Counted from the first letter of the stretch, positions 1 through 11,223 are shown. The stretch is DNA of 64,000 nt from Sphaerosporella brunnea (GCA_008704415.1 VXIS01000030.1:186001-250000), one strand, 5' to 3'. Numbers and translations are program-made. Notes: a model not told the origin generated them from the sequence alone.

Positions 1-535
1 CGTGGTTAATCACTCTCATCCACCGAATAGAAGTGCAAGATTGTGATTTGACAACTCCACAGCTGTGACACAAGATTTAGCTAGCCGTGCTATTGTCAAC
101 TGTATGCTTGCAGAATTGGCATAGTTGACTTGAGATCTTCCATGTTGGCCTCAGTGAACCCAGTAGAGATTCATGGTACGTGGTTAATTACTCTCATCCA
201 CCCAGAAGGAGTGCAAGATTGTGATTTGACAACTCCACCGCTGTCTTACAAGATATAGCTAGTCCTGCTATTGTCAACTGCATGCTTGCAGAACTTGCAT
301 AGTTTACTCGAGATCTTCAATGTTGGCCTCAGTGAACCAACTAGAGATTCATGGTACCTGGTTAATTACTCTCATCCACCCTTGCACAACTTGCATGATT
401 GACTCAGGATCTTCAATGTTAGCCTCAGTAAACCAACTGGAGATTCATGGTACCTGGTTAATTACTCTCATCCACCGAGAAGAAGTGCAAGATGGTGATT
501 TGACAACTCCACCGCTGTGTTACAAGATATAGCTA
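1..535. repeat. Tandem satellite, about 177-179 bp period
   Basis: Four head-to-tail copies are visible, starting near 1, 180, 357 and 453. They share the start TGGTTAATNACTCTCATCCA and the end GAGATTCATGGTAC. Copies 1 and 2 are full length; copy 3 is shortened to about 96 bp by an internal deletion; copy 4 is cut off near 535. The array probably continues left of the window. No protein family is recognisable in any frame. Confidence 0.85.
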
Positions 536-604
536 GCGCTACGATCGTCCAACTCATCAAACAATGTCGCCACCGTTAGCACCCTACCATTGCTGACAGG
601 ATCG

Positions 605-1235
605 TTACTTACTATCACACATCCGCTAGTTCAGGAGTTGCTGCTTAGCTACATCTGCCAACACATCATACACCTATGGGGCCACGCCCCAATAGTGGTG
701 GATGCTCAACCTCATCATCTCTTCTTCAATCGGGTCACGCGCGTATTTGATCGCCACCCGGATGTCGTCCGGCGTCACCTAGTGGGCAACCAAATTTCTT
801 TGGATCCGGGAATCGTCAAGTTGCTGGATGCGATTGAGGAGTTCTTTCTCATTCGGTAACCTTGCTATAGAAGTATCCTTGGTTCGGTGGGTTCAGGTAC
901 ACGGTGATTGCGCTAGCCTGAAGTGCTTGCAGTTTCGCGGGATCGGGCTTGATTGCTGGGAGAGCGAAGATCTTCAATCAATATTTTGTGGAGATATCGG
1001 ATGGTGCAAGCGGTCGACCAGGGTCAACCACGGTCGTAAACGGGAGCAGCAACTGCGCATTTTCCGCCCTCAAGGCTTTGTTATCGTCCAGCAGGGTGTC
1101 GATCTTCTCCTTCAATGTTATGTTTTCCTGTCTCAACGCTGCGTTGTCCGCCTTCAACGTTGCATTATCGGCGAAACCACAGCGAGTTTCTGGAATAAGA
1201 CGACAATTTCCTTTTGTTGCCTTTTGACGATCAGC
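605..1235 (-). pseudogene. Decayed coiled-coil protein gene
   Basis: Read leftward from about 1235, the sequence encodes a leucine/asparagine heptad stretch (about 1165-1030, with runs such as NATLKADNAALRQEN), which looks like a leucine zipper. After a frame change there is a second coding-like block (about 850-620) containing VTPDDIRVAIKYARDP and LSIHHYWGVAP. That block has in-frame TAG codons at 779-781 and 674-676. I do not recognise the family. The stops and frame change argue for a pseudogene, although unrecognised introns could explain part of it. No start codon could be assigned. Confidence 0.5.
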
Positions 1236-1989
1236 CAGGGCGACTGCTTTGCCGCACCCAGGACAGACGAAGAGAAGTTCTGCCCCGCGTTGAGTACTTA
1301 TTTGCCCTTGCAGCCACGGATCGTCTCATCAGTGAGAACTACACCGTGTGGATAAGCATTAGTCTGCCTGAAGTTGATGGGGAGGGTTGATGACAATATA
1401 AATTATAGCGAGCATTGTGCAATGAAAACAAATAATCGAAATTCACTGTGTCCTGGAGAAACGTCGAGTTGGTTGTTGCTGTCACGCTGCCTCGCCCAAC
1501 CCCCTTAACACCCAATACTAATGGATGCACTGCCTCGAATTGTCGTGTTGCTTATTTTAAAATCTATCAGGGAACTGGTGTACACTTTCTGAATTCCCGG
1601 AAATATCGCTCTGTACCACAGGTGCCCTGGCTGAGAGTGTTCTCTCCCAAGCTCAAGATCTTATCCCCAAAACGCAAAACAGGTTCGTAGAGACCTCACG
1701 TCGCGCTTGCCTGTTGCACCAAAGCTGGTTGGGGTAGCATGATTTCGCGCAGTGGGAACGTGGAAAGGTTGCGCCAGCAGGATGTGGAAGCCTATAAGAT
1801 CCGCTGTTTCACCAAACCGAGAACGGTTTATGTACAAGCCTTAAGAAATACGAAGAGAATGCTGAACAACAGGTCACGGATCAACGGAGTAGTTATTGGT
1901 TACAGTTGTTACAATCGGGGCTGCTTGAAAGCCCGTATTGAATGAAGTCATGGCTTGGTTGCAAATTCGGAAAACAAGGAAATGAGGGT

Positions 1990-2300
1990 CATAACACCTT
2001 CAGCTCAAAGCTCTTGCAAATGCCCGTCACAGCAGCGAAAACGGCCCTCGGGTATGTAAAGCATACCTGGAACCTCAGTGTATTCCTTTTCAATGGTGAA
2101 GCTCCTAGTTGCAATCTGACGAAGTTTACGCACTCCGACTGGGCTGGCAACTTGAAAACGAGAAAGTCTGTTGCAGGCTTTATGTTCAAGATAGGAGAGG
2201 GTTCAGTTAGTCGGCAAGCTAAAGTGCTCAGAAGCGCATCAACGTCGGCAAAACAAAGTATATCAATGTCAAAATATAACCACAACATGACACGCAAGCG
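1990..2300 (+). pseudogene. Ty1/copia RNase H remnant
   Basis: The translated segment contains AALKTALGYV-like sequence followed by FTHSDWAGNLKTRKSVAGFMF and GSVSRQAKV. This matches the order of copia RNase H blocks: a D-S-D-W-A-G segment, then TRKS-GF-F, then G-VS--K. The conserved E-A-E-Y block that should follow is replaced by KQSISMSK, so the catalytic glutamate is not evident. The reading frame has no credible start and the flanks are not copia. It is a short, old fragment, more diverged than the complete copia at 25337-30375. Confidence 0.6.
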
Positions 2301-2409
2301 AAAGCGAATGGGAAGTTCCGGTATGTCGAGCCGCGGAGAACCTTGCCAGCCTCATGACGAAACGTTTACCGACCGTCCGACATCAGGAGCTATCCGGAAT
2401 GTGTGAGCT

Positions 2410-3530
2410 GCAAAAAAGAAAGGAATAGCGGGTTATGCGGCACCCTGCTCGCAAACCGGGGGTGTGTTGAAGTTTGCTCCATTCTGCGTTGCTGGCATAT
2501 GTGTCGAGCGAGGTTTCAGCTGGCGGTTGCAGTGGGTAATGTCGCGCGCGTGTAACGTCACCGGTGGTCTTAAGGGCTAGTTGTTGCTTGGCAGGAGAAG
2601 AATCAACGAGTGAGCTCTACACACAAAAGATCTGCAAACGTCGCTGCTTTGTTCCGGTAGTTCAGTCCAGGGCGCATTCGGTATCACTCTCCCATTAAAA
2701 AGCCGGATAAAAGGTGATGTATTGGCTACTAGCTCACTAGGGGTCGAAGGCTTTCCGAACCATCAAAGTTCCATCACGGGCTTCTTTGATCCGATCATAG
2801 CCTGCCTGGCTGATGCGCTGATACCGACCGAGTTGTTTACCCACTGGTGCGGTGCGTCCCCCGTTACATCATCACACGTCGCTCGTCGGCTTCGCATTCA
2901 ATTGCACGGGTGTGTACAGTACGGATGAACTGGCAGCGGTTCTGAGCTTGAAACTCTGGTCTAGGTGACAGGTGGAGACAGCCTGTCAGGCAGCACCGTT
3001 GAAAACACCAGTTGGTGCGTGGTGGGGCTCCACGAGCTGGCTCTCTTCTCGTCCGTCACAATATAAACGGCTGTGCCAACGATAAGATGGTTGATCATGC
3101 CTAGCCGGGGCGGTAGACCCACGAAACAAAGCAGATACGTCAAACACAACGCGTGAAACAAAAACCGGTTCGCAGTGCTCGACCATTCCGCTACAAAGTC
3201 AACCCGTCGCTTCGTCAGTTTTAGCGTGTTGGGTTTGTTATGTGCCCGTGGTGGAGTACGGGTGGTTGCCTTCCCGTCAATTGAAGTAGTGGAGATTTGC
3301 GTGATGATCAGCGGTTCAGGAAGGTTGCGCATCAGCCGTGTTCTCCGTGGCCAGCTGATCAAAAAGCCGCCTGGCTGTGGGGCTACATGTGCTGTTGACC
3401 GGGTATGAAGAATTTTTGTGTTATTGATGGATATTTATGAAAAATGATTTATCATTACTGATAATCCCTTAACAGAACTGGTCCTCTTTATCACCGCCGC
3501 CCGTCGTGCTGTGCAGCGGGTTTCTGAGAT
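2410..3530. other. No gene recognised
   Basis: Several short open frames lie on both strands here, the longest 133 codons on the minus strand at 2961-3362. None has a recognisable domain, a credible start or compositional bias. I see no inverted repeats or tandem array in this stretch. Confidence 0.4.
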
Positions 3531-3532
3531 TT

Positions 3533-4990
3533 TGTTTTAATCATATTGTATTCGGCCGCTTGCGGCCATGACATATACAGAAAAAGAAACTATGCTACCC
3601 CTTCGGCATAGCCAACTACTGAGGCCTGCGCCTCTTGTAAGGAAAAGGACGTAGGAAAAAGCAGAAAGACGACCCGAAAGACTCGAAAACCCCGCATCGC
3701 GCACCAAGGGAAGACATTCTGAACGTGATAGGCCTACATCAGGCCATGTTCCAACACCGGTGGTGCTCAGGAAGTCCATAACGGCCTCCACGCACCTGTC
3801 ATTCGTGAGCAGCGCCACCGTCGACGTCGCCGGCCAGCGTATCTGCCCGCGCGCCCGCTCTTTCTCCTTCGCTTTCGTTGCCTCCGAAACCCGACTCCAT
3901 AGTAGTCGTTGCGCGTCTTTCCACCGCTTACAGAACTTGAAGAGGTGGTCTCGAGTCTGGACAGCGCCGGTATTGCACCACCAGCAGTTGTCATCCACGC
4001 GTCGCCCGGTCCGGTGAAGGTATGGGGCAGTCGGGGCCTTCTGCAGCCGGAGCTGGAAGAAACGGGCGGCGACGGCCTTCCGGGCCTTGAAGGCGGACTT
4101 GAGACCGCCGCCGACGGGCCTCCTGTAGTAGCTTTTCGGCCGACAATGCTCGGCTAGCCAGCGATCTCGGTCGTGACGCTTGGCCGCAGTTGACGCTCTG
4201 GCGACGTAGGCGAGCGACGTCGTCGCGAGCACTTCCGGGCTCGCCGACGGGGACTGTCGGCTTGCAGCTTTCTTGGCCAGGCGGTCGGCCTGCTCGTTCC
4301 CGGGGACGTCCTTATGCCCGGGCGTCCAGCGGAATTCCACTGTCCATCCAGCGACCAGAATCGCTCTTTCGGCGCGCGCGATCTTGGGGACGATCCACTG
4401 GCCGGGGCCCGGTCCGGTGTCTTGTAGTCGCTGTATGGCTGCTTGCGCGTCCACGAAGATGCGGACAGTGCCGGTTTCGGCCGTTGTCAGGCGCTGGGAA
4501 GCAAGCTCCAGCCCAGCTGCGATGCCGAAAAGCTCGGCGTCGTAGGCTTCATTGTTGCAGCCGACGTATTTGGCCGTCCCAGACCACTGCCGGGCTCCTG
4601 TTCTGAGAAATCGCATCTGCCAGCAGCACTCACGCGCCCTGGACTCCGCGTTACGCACATGATTTCCAGGATTTTTGGTGGGCTGCTGGAGACAGCGAGC
4701 CATGGCACTCCGAATCAATTTGTTCAAATGCTTTTGCTGCTTCCCTCCCTGGAAGACAAGATCGGGCTGGTCACCACCCAATCGGCGCCAACGGATCGGC
4801 ACATCGCACAGGTTTTAATCTCACGATGACCGGCAGTCATCCCGTGGGCTTCGGTAGGCGCAACGTGCGCAGCGGGCGTATGTTGCGCATGCGTTGCACC
4901 CGGATAGGGCCTCTGACGGTAGTCTCGGTTTCGGCGCCGGCGTGGACGGGCCATTTTCGCAGTGCTGTGGTTGTAAAGAAGGGTTAGGGT
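3533..4990 (-). mobile_element. Tad1-like LINE, internally deleted
   Basis: A non-LTR element on the minus strand whose 3' end is at about 3533. It ends with a 14-bp hairpin (3554-3567, GGCCGC stem) followed by TACAATATGATTAAAAC and a short A-rich tail. The coding part is RNase H plus C-terminal Cys-His region. Further upstream (about 4950-4830) an Arg-rich start (MARPRRRRNRDY) resembles an ORF1 N-terminus, so the element joins a 5' piece directly to the 3' end, with endonuclease and reverse transcriptase missing. The same 3' tail occurs at 5487-5520, 50855-50895 and 57790-57840. Confidence 0.75.
3537..4802 (-). pseudogene. LINE ORF2 C-terminus: RNase H and Cys-His domain
   Basis: An open frame of 421 codons. 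Residues about 70-190 are an RNase H domain: YDAELFGIAAGLELA carries the catalytic Glu, IFVDAQAAIQRL a catalytic Asp, and TPGHKDVPGNEQADRLAK the His loop and the last Asp. The first RNase H strand with its Asp is not clear. Residues about 285-310 carry a C-x2-C-H-C motif (CWWCN ... TRDHLFKFC), typical of the C-terminus of I/Tad1-group LINE proteins. The protein ends with a conserved tail (LLTNDRCVEAVMDFL ... WPDVG) that recurs at 5247-5351 and 51055-51315. Reverse transcriptase is absent, so it cannot be autonomous. Confidence 0.8.
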
Positions 4991-5009
4991 TAGATGGTGA
5001 TGGATAGTG

Positions 5010-5082
5010 ACACGCAGGGTGTGCTTGGAGGTGTCTTTGGTTGACGACATAGCTAGGTGGGAAGGGTAGGTCTGGATTGGTT
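5010..5082 (-). repeat. Copia-like leader and Gag start joined to the LINE
   Basis: Read on the minus strand, about 60-70 bp match the leader of the complete copia element (25640-25692). The shared part includes ACCAATCCAGACCTACCCT and the start codon followed by MSSTKDT-KH. The similarity stops about ten codons into Gag, and the sequence then runs into LINE-type sequence in the same orientation. A short telomere-like AACCCTAACCC lies just downstream (about 4984-4994). Confidence 0.7.
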
Positions 5083-5239
5083 GTCAGTAGCCAGCCAGCC
5101 GACGCGGCTGGGCTGGGCTGGGCTTCGAATGGCTGCAGCCGGCTTCTTGACGGTCATCAACATCATTTTTGCTTCACTGCCTATCACGGTGTTCCAATCA
5201 CGTTTAACAGGGAGCTGACATGTACCTACATCGGCAGAC

Positions 5240-5524
5240 GCGGAGGATGAATACGTCAGTGAGGGACCTGCTGGCGGACGACCGCTGCACCGAGGCTATA
5301 GTGGCCTTCTTGGGCAGCACGAACGGAGGCATGTGGCCAGATAGGGCCTAAAACTGTTTCCTTCGTCGCGCATCACGAATCTCCTTGCATCTTACTGTGA
5401 TTGTATTATGTGTTTCGTTCGGCGGGGCGGGCCTCGGAGTAGGCCGCGTGCCTAGGGGTGGCGATGATCCTGTACCTATATGCCATGGCCGCAAGCGGCC
5501 CAATGCAATATGATCAAAACAAAA
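5240..5524 (+). mobile_element. 5'-truncated LINE 3' end
   Basis: A short frame at 5247-5351 encodes the LINE C-terminal tail (SVRDLLADDRCTEAIVAFL ... MWPDRA, then stop), the same tail as at 3537-4802 and 51055-51315. A 3' UTR of about 165 bp follows, including GGCCGCGTGCCTAGGGG and the perfect hairpin at 5487-5500. It finishes with ATATGATCAAAACAAAACAAAAA. Everything upstream of the last 35 codons is missing. Confidence 0.8.
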
Positions 5525-6585
5525 CAAAAATCGTTGCCGCTACTCGGGAAGATCGCAAGCGCAACAGCCGCGCTGGCGTACTCTTAATCGCGTTGACCAA
5601 TGATGCCAAATGGATCGAACACGTATATGCCTGCATCCAGAATCAGTGTTCCGAATCGCCAGACCAACAAGCTCGGCTGTCTCAAATCACGAGGGGCTGC
5701 CAGGATGCAGAGCACTTTCGACTGGGGTGAACCTGTCATGCAACCATCAGTTGGACCTGGTTACGTTGTAAACTGAAGAAACAGCAGAGTGTTTCTGTGC
5801 AGCCCATGCACCGGCGTGGGAAGGTCCACCGGACAAGCTCACATCGCCACTCTTGTAAAAGCCCCCTACAGACCTCGCATCGCAACTCGCGTCGGTTGAT
5901 TGGCCCATTCCTGACGGTTCATGTCGGCGGCCTTCTCGTCGCTAGTACCGTCGCGAATTCGTTGGCTTGATTACCTGATCGTAGACGCGGCGATGCAGAA
6001 ATGGTTTCCACTCAAATCAGACGACAAACGACTCTTGTTCATTATTGGATACAATGATATCCCTGATTTAATGTGTACATGCCGCACTGCATCGTGGGCA
6101 CAATTCGCTTACAAACTACCCGCCTTATAGTAGAGTGACTCCTATAGTGCTGCTCGAAGTATGGAGTGACTATTAATTGTTCACAATGTTTTTCATCAGC
6201 AGCTATGCGCCGCTATGATTTAGCCAGTCAGCTTCTGGTCAGATTCTGAGGCCGCTCGCACAAGCTCTGTGGTTCGGAGTGTTGACCTGGTATCCACCGA
6301 AACGCCTTCGACTGTGCCGTTTATATGCGATGATGTTAGCCCCGCAGTCGATTCTAGGCATAACTGTTGAATGTAGCCTCTAATCGGAGGCCATCTTCGG
6401 CCACCCACCGACGTGATATATCTGCGAACAGCAGCGCAGATGAGAAGCCATTAACTGTAGGACAACCCAGGCTTGTCTTCCCTCTACCTTTTTCTTCGGG
6501 AACTCCAAAAAGTTGGGGCTTCCAGGCTACTTGCGCCTACTGGCGAGACTGCTGTGTATCAAATCTCAAAGTAGAAAGAAATATT
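5525..6585. other. No gene recognised
   Basis: Only short frames of up to about 90 codons are present, without domains or paired coding signals. The stretch separates a LINE 3' end from a Tc1 element whose TA target lies at 6586-6587. Confidence 0.4.
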
Positions 6586-6587
6586 TA

Positions 6588-7999
6588 CAGTTCCTAGACA
6601 AAAGTGTTCGTGAGTTGCTTTTTGCGTGGGGGCTAGCGTGCGAGCTGCACCCAAGCCTCTCCTGCGGACATCGAGCATAGAACACTATTGAAACTACAAA
6701 GAAACTATCTACTACACCGGTCTGCGCTCCGAGTTCTTCCTCTGCACCCTGGTACTTCATCTGCCATCCTTTCGCATCGATCACAGCCTGCACTCGATCC
6801 GGCATCGACTGCCACAGAGCCTTGAAGTGATTCTCCGGAATCTTTTCCCAACAGAGCGGCAATATCTCAGCAAGCTTCCCCTTTACCTTGTGTGGGCCGC
6901 CCTTCATATCACCAATGTCATGGTAGTCCAAAAGGACCTATCGCTTGTGGAGGGTCCAGGCATGTTCGATCGGGTTGAGATCAGGAGAATATGCCGGGTG
7001 CTCGGCTACCTTGATGTTGTTCCGGCTGAAAAATTTTTGCATGGCGGCAGAGGTGTGAATTCTCGCATTGTCTTGTTGAAACACAGCGTTGTCGCCGACT
7101 TCGTTGACGATGGGGATGAGGCGCTTGAGTAACAGCTCGCAGTAGACGGCTGAGGTGACGGACGCGTTGACAAGTGGCACTGGCGGACCCCCTGTGCTTA
7201 CCCCAGAAACATACCCACACCATCAACCTCACCTGCCTCGACTTCGCTTTTACCGGTAGAACGCAATCGGGATGCCATTTCTCGTCCGGCGTACGAAAGA
7301 CCCGTCGTTGGTAAATTGGATCGGTCGGGCTCTTTTCTACCGAGCATTCGTCGCTCCAAATGACATTCTCAAAATCCTCGGCAGTCCAGTCCTTCCGTTT
7401 CAAAGCCCAGCGGAGAGGGGCTGCAGCGTGCTCTGCCGTCAACTTCGGACGCTTCTTCGTCGCCCACTTCCGTATATTGTGCTCGCGTAGGAAACGATTG
7501 ATGGTTTGACGGGATACATGGGGTGCGTATAGCCAGCATATTTGCTCGCAAGTTTAGCCACGGTTCCTTTTGACGGCTAGAAGAATCGCTCTTTATCTCG
7601 TCGGCTTAATTTCACGGGCCGGCCCGCTCGTGGTGCATTGTCGACCACGCCCCGAACATAATACCTGCTGAGGAAACTTTTGACCGTAGGCCATGGTCGA
7701 CCGACGGCGAGGGCCACCTGTGAGATGACCCGCAAGCAATACCAAAAGGCAATTAGCACCCCCTTCTCAACGTTCGTCATCTCTCGTCGTTTGGATTCTG
7801 GCTGGCTGCGGTCATAGCTTGGAAATATTATATTATATTGTCTGAGTTGAGCTTCACTCATCTTTGTTTCGCCATTGTAATAATGGGTTATTGGAATGAG
7901 GAGACGTGGGTGCGGGGGGATCCTGGGTAGTCAACAGTGCTTGAGGCGCCGGCCCCAACGACGAAAAAGCAAATCACGAACACTTTTGTCTAGGAACTG
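6588..7999 (-). mobile_element. Tc1-family DNA transposon with both ends
   Basis: A 1412-bp element bounded by inverted repeats of about 36 bp. Both ends read CAGTTCCTAGACAAAAGTGT... inward, with one mismatch (G/T) about 27 bp in. It is flanked by TA on each side (6586-6587 and 8000-8001), the expected Tc1/mariner target duplication. The interior carries one transposase gene on the minus strand that is broken by frameshifts. The ends are intact, so the copy could in principle still be moved by a transposase supplied in trans. Confidence 0.92.
6740..7861 (-). pseudogene. Tc1-family transposase, DD34E, frameshifted
   Basis: The gene starts at the ATG at 7861. It opens with a helix-turn-helix region (about 7800-7580: TNVEKGVLIAFW ... 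VKSFLSRYYVRG ... GRPVKLSRRDKERF) that ends in a stop. Coding continues in other frames: ENVIWSDECS holds the first Asp, FQQDNARIHTS the second Asp, and SPDLNPIEHAW the Glu. I count 34 residues between the second Asp and the Glu, the Tc1 spacing. The C-terminal block (LPLCWEKIPENHFKALWQSMPDR) is in yet another frame. At least three frame changes make it inactive. Confidence 0.85.
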
Positions 8000-8329
8000 T
8001 AGCTTCATTTAAAGAGCCGATTTCTAGATACAACCTGTTACAATCGTGCTTGACGGATTCCCAATCGTGCTTCAAGAGATAGAGCATCCAAACGGAGCTC
8101 TCCGAACCCCTCTGGAGCCTGCTCTGCGGTGGTTACTCCCATAGATACTATCTGCTGCACCACCGTCAGAGTCCTGTCAACCGAATGTGGAACACATTGG
8201 AGACCTTGGTAGGGTGTTTGGGACGTCGTGTGCTGGTGAGACAGTAACGCCAGCTAAGGGCGGGTGAGGGCTCGCTGTCAACCCAGTTGCCACTTAGTCT
8301 TTTGTTGAACCATTATTGGTCGAATTGAA

Positions 8330-8890
8330 GACAGTATCTGGGAGGATATCAGGATCCTTGCGCTACCGGATATAGCGTGTGAATCGCAAGGTAGTCGCGT
8401 GCAGGTCTGGCCACGTGAATGTAGCAGCGTTGATCATCGAGCGGCACCTTGGTGTCTTTGCTGACCCGTGGATGTTTCAAGTACCTCTCTAGATCACCCT
8501 CTCACACAGCCGCGGTGCTGCGGATCAATTGGTCTTTCACTCGTGAATATTCCTTGGAGGACGCAAAAATCATGGCGTCTTCCCGGGACAATCCTTCCAC
8601 GCCGAGACTATCACAGACGGAGTCCCATTCCTCTGGTTCACCAGGCTGTGATGCCTTTTGGGATGGAAACTACTTACGCTGTCAAGGCTTTAGTGCCTCA
8701 GCCGTTGCGTTTTTCGATTCGCCCGCCTTTCATCCCAAAACCTCGAGAGATTTTTTGCTCGAAACGAGGATCCAACATGGTAGCAGTGATCTTCTGCATT
8801 TTTTTCCTGCTCCTTATCCTGCAGGCAGCTTTGCTTCAGACTGGCATCAACAGGCTGCCCAAGGGAAGCAAAGCGGACTTCTTCTTGATC
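8330..8890 (-). pseudogene. hAT transposase C-terminal remnant
   Basis: Read leftward, the pieces include ATMLDPRFEQKISR, then DLERYLKHPRVSKD, then VARPARDYLAIHTLYP. This order and spacing match the C-terminal half of hAT transposases: an A-x-LDPRF block, an E-RYL-P block, and the RDYLAI start of the dimerisation domain. Frames change between blocks, a TGA sits just before EGDLERYL, and the dimerisation motif breaks off after about 12 residues. No terminal repeats were found nearby. Open frames on the plus strand over the same bases are treated as antisense shadows. Confidence 0.6.
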
Positions 8891-8999
8891 ACCGGAAGGT
8901 CTGGGTGTACAAGCTTCATGTGATCATGGATACCTTGTACGCGTGACGCGTGTAGCAGGGCCTTGAAAAGGAGTATCAAAGCAATGGGTGCAGCATAGC

Positions 9000-9290
9000 T
9001 CATGGCGCTGTGGGTCGCTTGTTTCCACCCTCAACATGGACATGCCTGAAGGTCGCAGCAGATGGCTCGGCGGTGCCTGCGGCGATGCTGTCGGCGTTGC
9101 ACTCGGCGGCGGTGGGCTGGATACAGGGGCTGCAGGAAACGGGCTCAGTGGCGGTAGATAAGGCCATCAATAAGATGAGCTTGGGGACCGCTTCAAATTC
9201 TGAAGGCATGACTCAAGTGCCTGGGAAGCGGACATGAATATGTCAAAAGCGGACTGAGGACAACGGCAGGTCTTCCCTTCTCGTGTACTG
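9000..9290 (-). pseudogene. Fragment related to 22250-22450
   Basis: The minus strand carries a segment clearly related to the plus strand at about 22250-22450. Shared DNA includes CATGTCCGCTTCC-AGG-ACTTGA. Shared peptides are of the type S-A-EP-S-SP-LQPTAAE-NA--IA--TAEPS. Both are Ala/Ser/Pro-rich and stop soon after. The function is unknown. Because one copy lies inside a hAT element, this is probably transposon-borne sequence rather than a host gene. Confidence 0.45.
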
Positions 9291-9340
9291 GCGCCCGCCA
9301 CCATATATCCCTCCATTGTGACACATCCACGTTGGCACGT

Positions 9341-9667
9341 TTAGCTTGGTGGCGATAGGGTCATGACATCGTCACACTTGCACACCGGTGAACAACAAGC
9401 CGCTGCAACTGGTTCCATCATGTGGGGAGGTGTTTGGGGGTATAAGGACGACACTGTGCAGCTTATGGTGTCGACTGAGTCGCTCACACTGTTCGTGATC
9501 CCCATGCAAGCCGCCAGGTCACGCTGCTTCTCATACTCCTTTTGCCACTTTGCAGCATCTCCATCGCCCGAAACTGCCATTTTGGTAGCGAGATCCGCCT
9601 TGAGGGAGGCAATCTCGGCTTCGAGAGCGTCCTTGCGGTCTAACGGCGTCTGCGTACTGGACGCCAT
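9341..9667 (-). CDS. Possible coiled-coil ORF, unknown
   Basis: Starting at an ATG at 9667, the frame gives a heptad-like segment (DRKDALEAEIASLKADLATKMA ... WQKEYEKQRDLAA) followed by a Ser/Cys/Pro-rich tail to a stop at 9341. The first half looks like a real coiled coil and the rest does not. No family is recognised. It could be one exon of a decayed gene. Confidence is low because there is no second line of evidence such as a paralogue or intron. Confidence 0.3.
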   Translation of the reverse strand: MASSTQTPLDRKDALEAEIASLKADLATKMAVSGDGDAAKWQKEYEKQRDLAACMGITNSVSDSVDTISCTVSSLYPQTPPHMMEPVAAACCSPVCKCDDVMTLSPPS

Positions 9668-10135
9668 CTGGATCTGGAGCTGGTCACGCTCGAAAACCAA
9701 CTCATCGTGAATATCGCGGTAGCTTGTCGCTTGCTTGTTGTTGTATCGCGGGAACTTGTCGCTTGCTCGCTGATGTTGTTATACTCGCGGGAACTGCGTC
9801 GCTTGTATGTAAGATGTTCGTCGCGGTACCTCGTCGTTTGCTTGTTTTTAGAGGACGCGGAAACGAAAAACCGCTCACCCCTTCGCTGAATTGAGTCTGG
9901 GTGCTGCTACCAGTTGAGGGGTGGTTGTAAGTGATATGAAGAGGTCTGCCTTCTAGCATTCCGGGTTCGGCCTGGGGTGCCTCTCTACAGGGCAATCGAT
10001 GTTCTTGAATTCGGTAGCACATGCAGCCAAACCCTAACTATCCAGGGTTGGAGGAGTGCCAAGTATGTCTGAAACCAGAGAAAAGTAGATAGAACGATGG
10101 TTAGGGCAAGCGGCGAAAATTGCGCTGGATTTTAT

Positions 10136-10143
10136 TATAAAAG
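10136..10143 (+). promoter_or_regulatory. TATA box of gene copy A
   Basis: TATAAAAG lies 415 bp before the ATG at 10551. The surrounding 150 bp (an AACCCTAAC motif, then GGTTAGGGCAAGCGGCGAAAATTG, then the TATA box) is nearly identical to that before copy B (31748-31755), which supports a shared promoter. Confidence 0.6.
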
Positions 10144-10550
10144 GCAGCGAATCCTCCATTCCCTATTCATACCTCTCCTTGACCTTCACTTCGATCTCTT
10201 GCTTGCGGATCCGCTCTTCCATCTTTTCGAGGTTGCCCCGTATTTTCTCGACGGTAACTGCTCTGCCCTTCGGCTCGATGGACCAGCAACAACAACACGG
10301 TGAAACAGCACCTACAACACGGGGAATTGTGAATTTCCTCGATCAACATTCTTCCACTGACTGTGGCTTTCACCTTGCTGCCCATTCCAAACTCCTGCGA
10401 CGCGTCCACAGCACAAATAATCCCGCGCATTCCGCTAATTTCACCCCCCACCAGCCTCTTTTCTTCTTGAGCTGTCCCGAATCCTTTCATCACCAGTCGC
10501 TGTGTCTTCAGTCTGCGGACCACCTTCTGGAATACCCACAGCCCCCACTG

Positions 10551-11189
10551 ATGGATCGTAATAATGGTGTCTGCCAATACGGGTGGTGTCAGGAGAGGTT
10601 TCCATTGGCGAAGATGGCAGCCCATATGATGTCGGTAAGCTCCCCACGCACGCTTGAAACTGTTCTTGAAAGCTCACTGCCGATAGGCTCATCATGAATA
10701 CTGGTGCAAATCTTCGAAGGCCTACGTTGAGGTCCGCTATCAGGATAACAGAGCCATCCATATCTGCGGCATGGAATCTAACGTGAAAATCTCACGTAAC
10801 TGGACTGCCCAGTCGGGTGCCAAAGCCGCCCAGCGTTGTGTTCGCCACAATGGAATGGCAAGCGACGCCAACCACGCAGAGAAAGCGCCGATGCGCCAAG
10901 CTGCCATTCCTAGAAATGTTGGCCAGGCCCTCCCTCCCCGTACTCCAGAGCGACGTCTTACTCCAGGAAATGTTGGACAAGGCCCCGGATTGGTCCCTGT
11001 TACTCCAGAGCGACTTCCTTTTCCAGGAAATGTTGGACAAGCCCCCGGATTGGTCGTCCCCGTCACACCGCCGTGGAACAACTGTAAGTTTTACCCTGTC
11101 AATGTATCTACAGAGCGCCAGCTGATTCCTCAACCTCAGTTCCCCGCCCGGATGCCGAGATCCCGGAAACACCGCAGTGGAACAACTGA
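10551..11189 (+). CDS. Three-exon repeat protein, copy A (165 aa)
   Basis: Predicted exons are 10551-10634, 10720-11083 and 11140-11189. The introns are 85 and 56 bp, with GTAAGC/AAG and GTAAGT/CAG ends. Exon 1 gives a short Cys-rich start (MDRNNGVCQYGWC ... MAAHMMS). Exon 2 holds VKISRNWTAQSGAKAAQ and then two 20-residue repeats of the type TPERLPFPGNVGQAPGLVPV. Splicing intron 2 joins TPPWNN to a tail ending in TPQWNN and a stop, so the same motif appears on both sides of the junction, which supports the model. Copy B (31977-32798) has the same structure with five repeats. Copy A lacks the second Cys of the ICDREC segment seen in copy B. The function is unknown; a zinc-binding start is inference. 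Confidence 0.65.
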
Positions 11190-11223
11190 GTCTTTCTGGC
11201 TTAGGCTTCTTGCTTGATCCCTT

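Noticed and set aside
8449..8946. 165- and 151-codon plus frames, one with a hydrophobic stretch
   Set aside because: The minus strand carries ordered hAT transposase motifs over the same bases.
10167..10625. 152-codon minus frame over the copy A promoter and exon 1
   Set aside because: The plus strand has a paralogue with conserved exons and TATA box. The minus frame is not kept in copy B.
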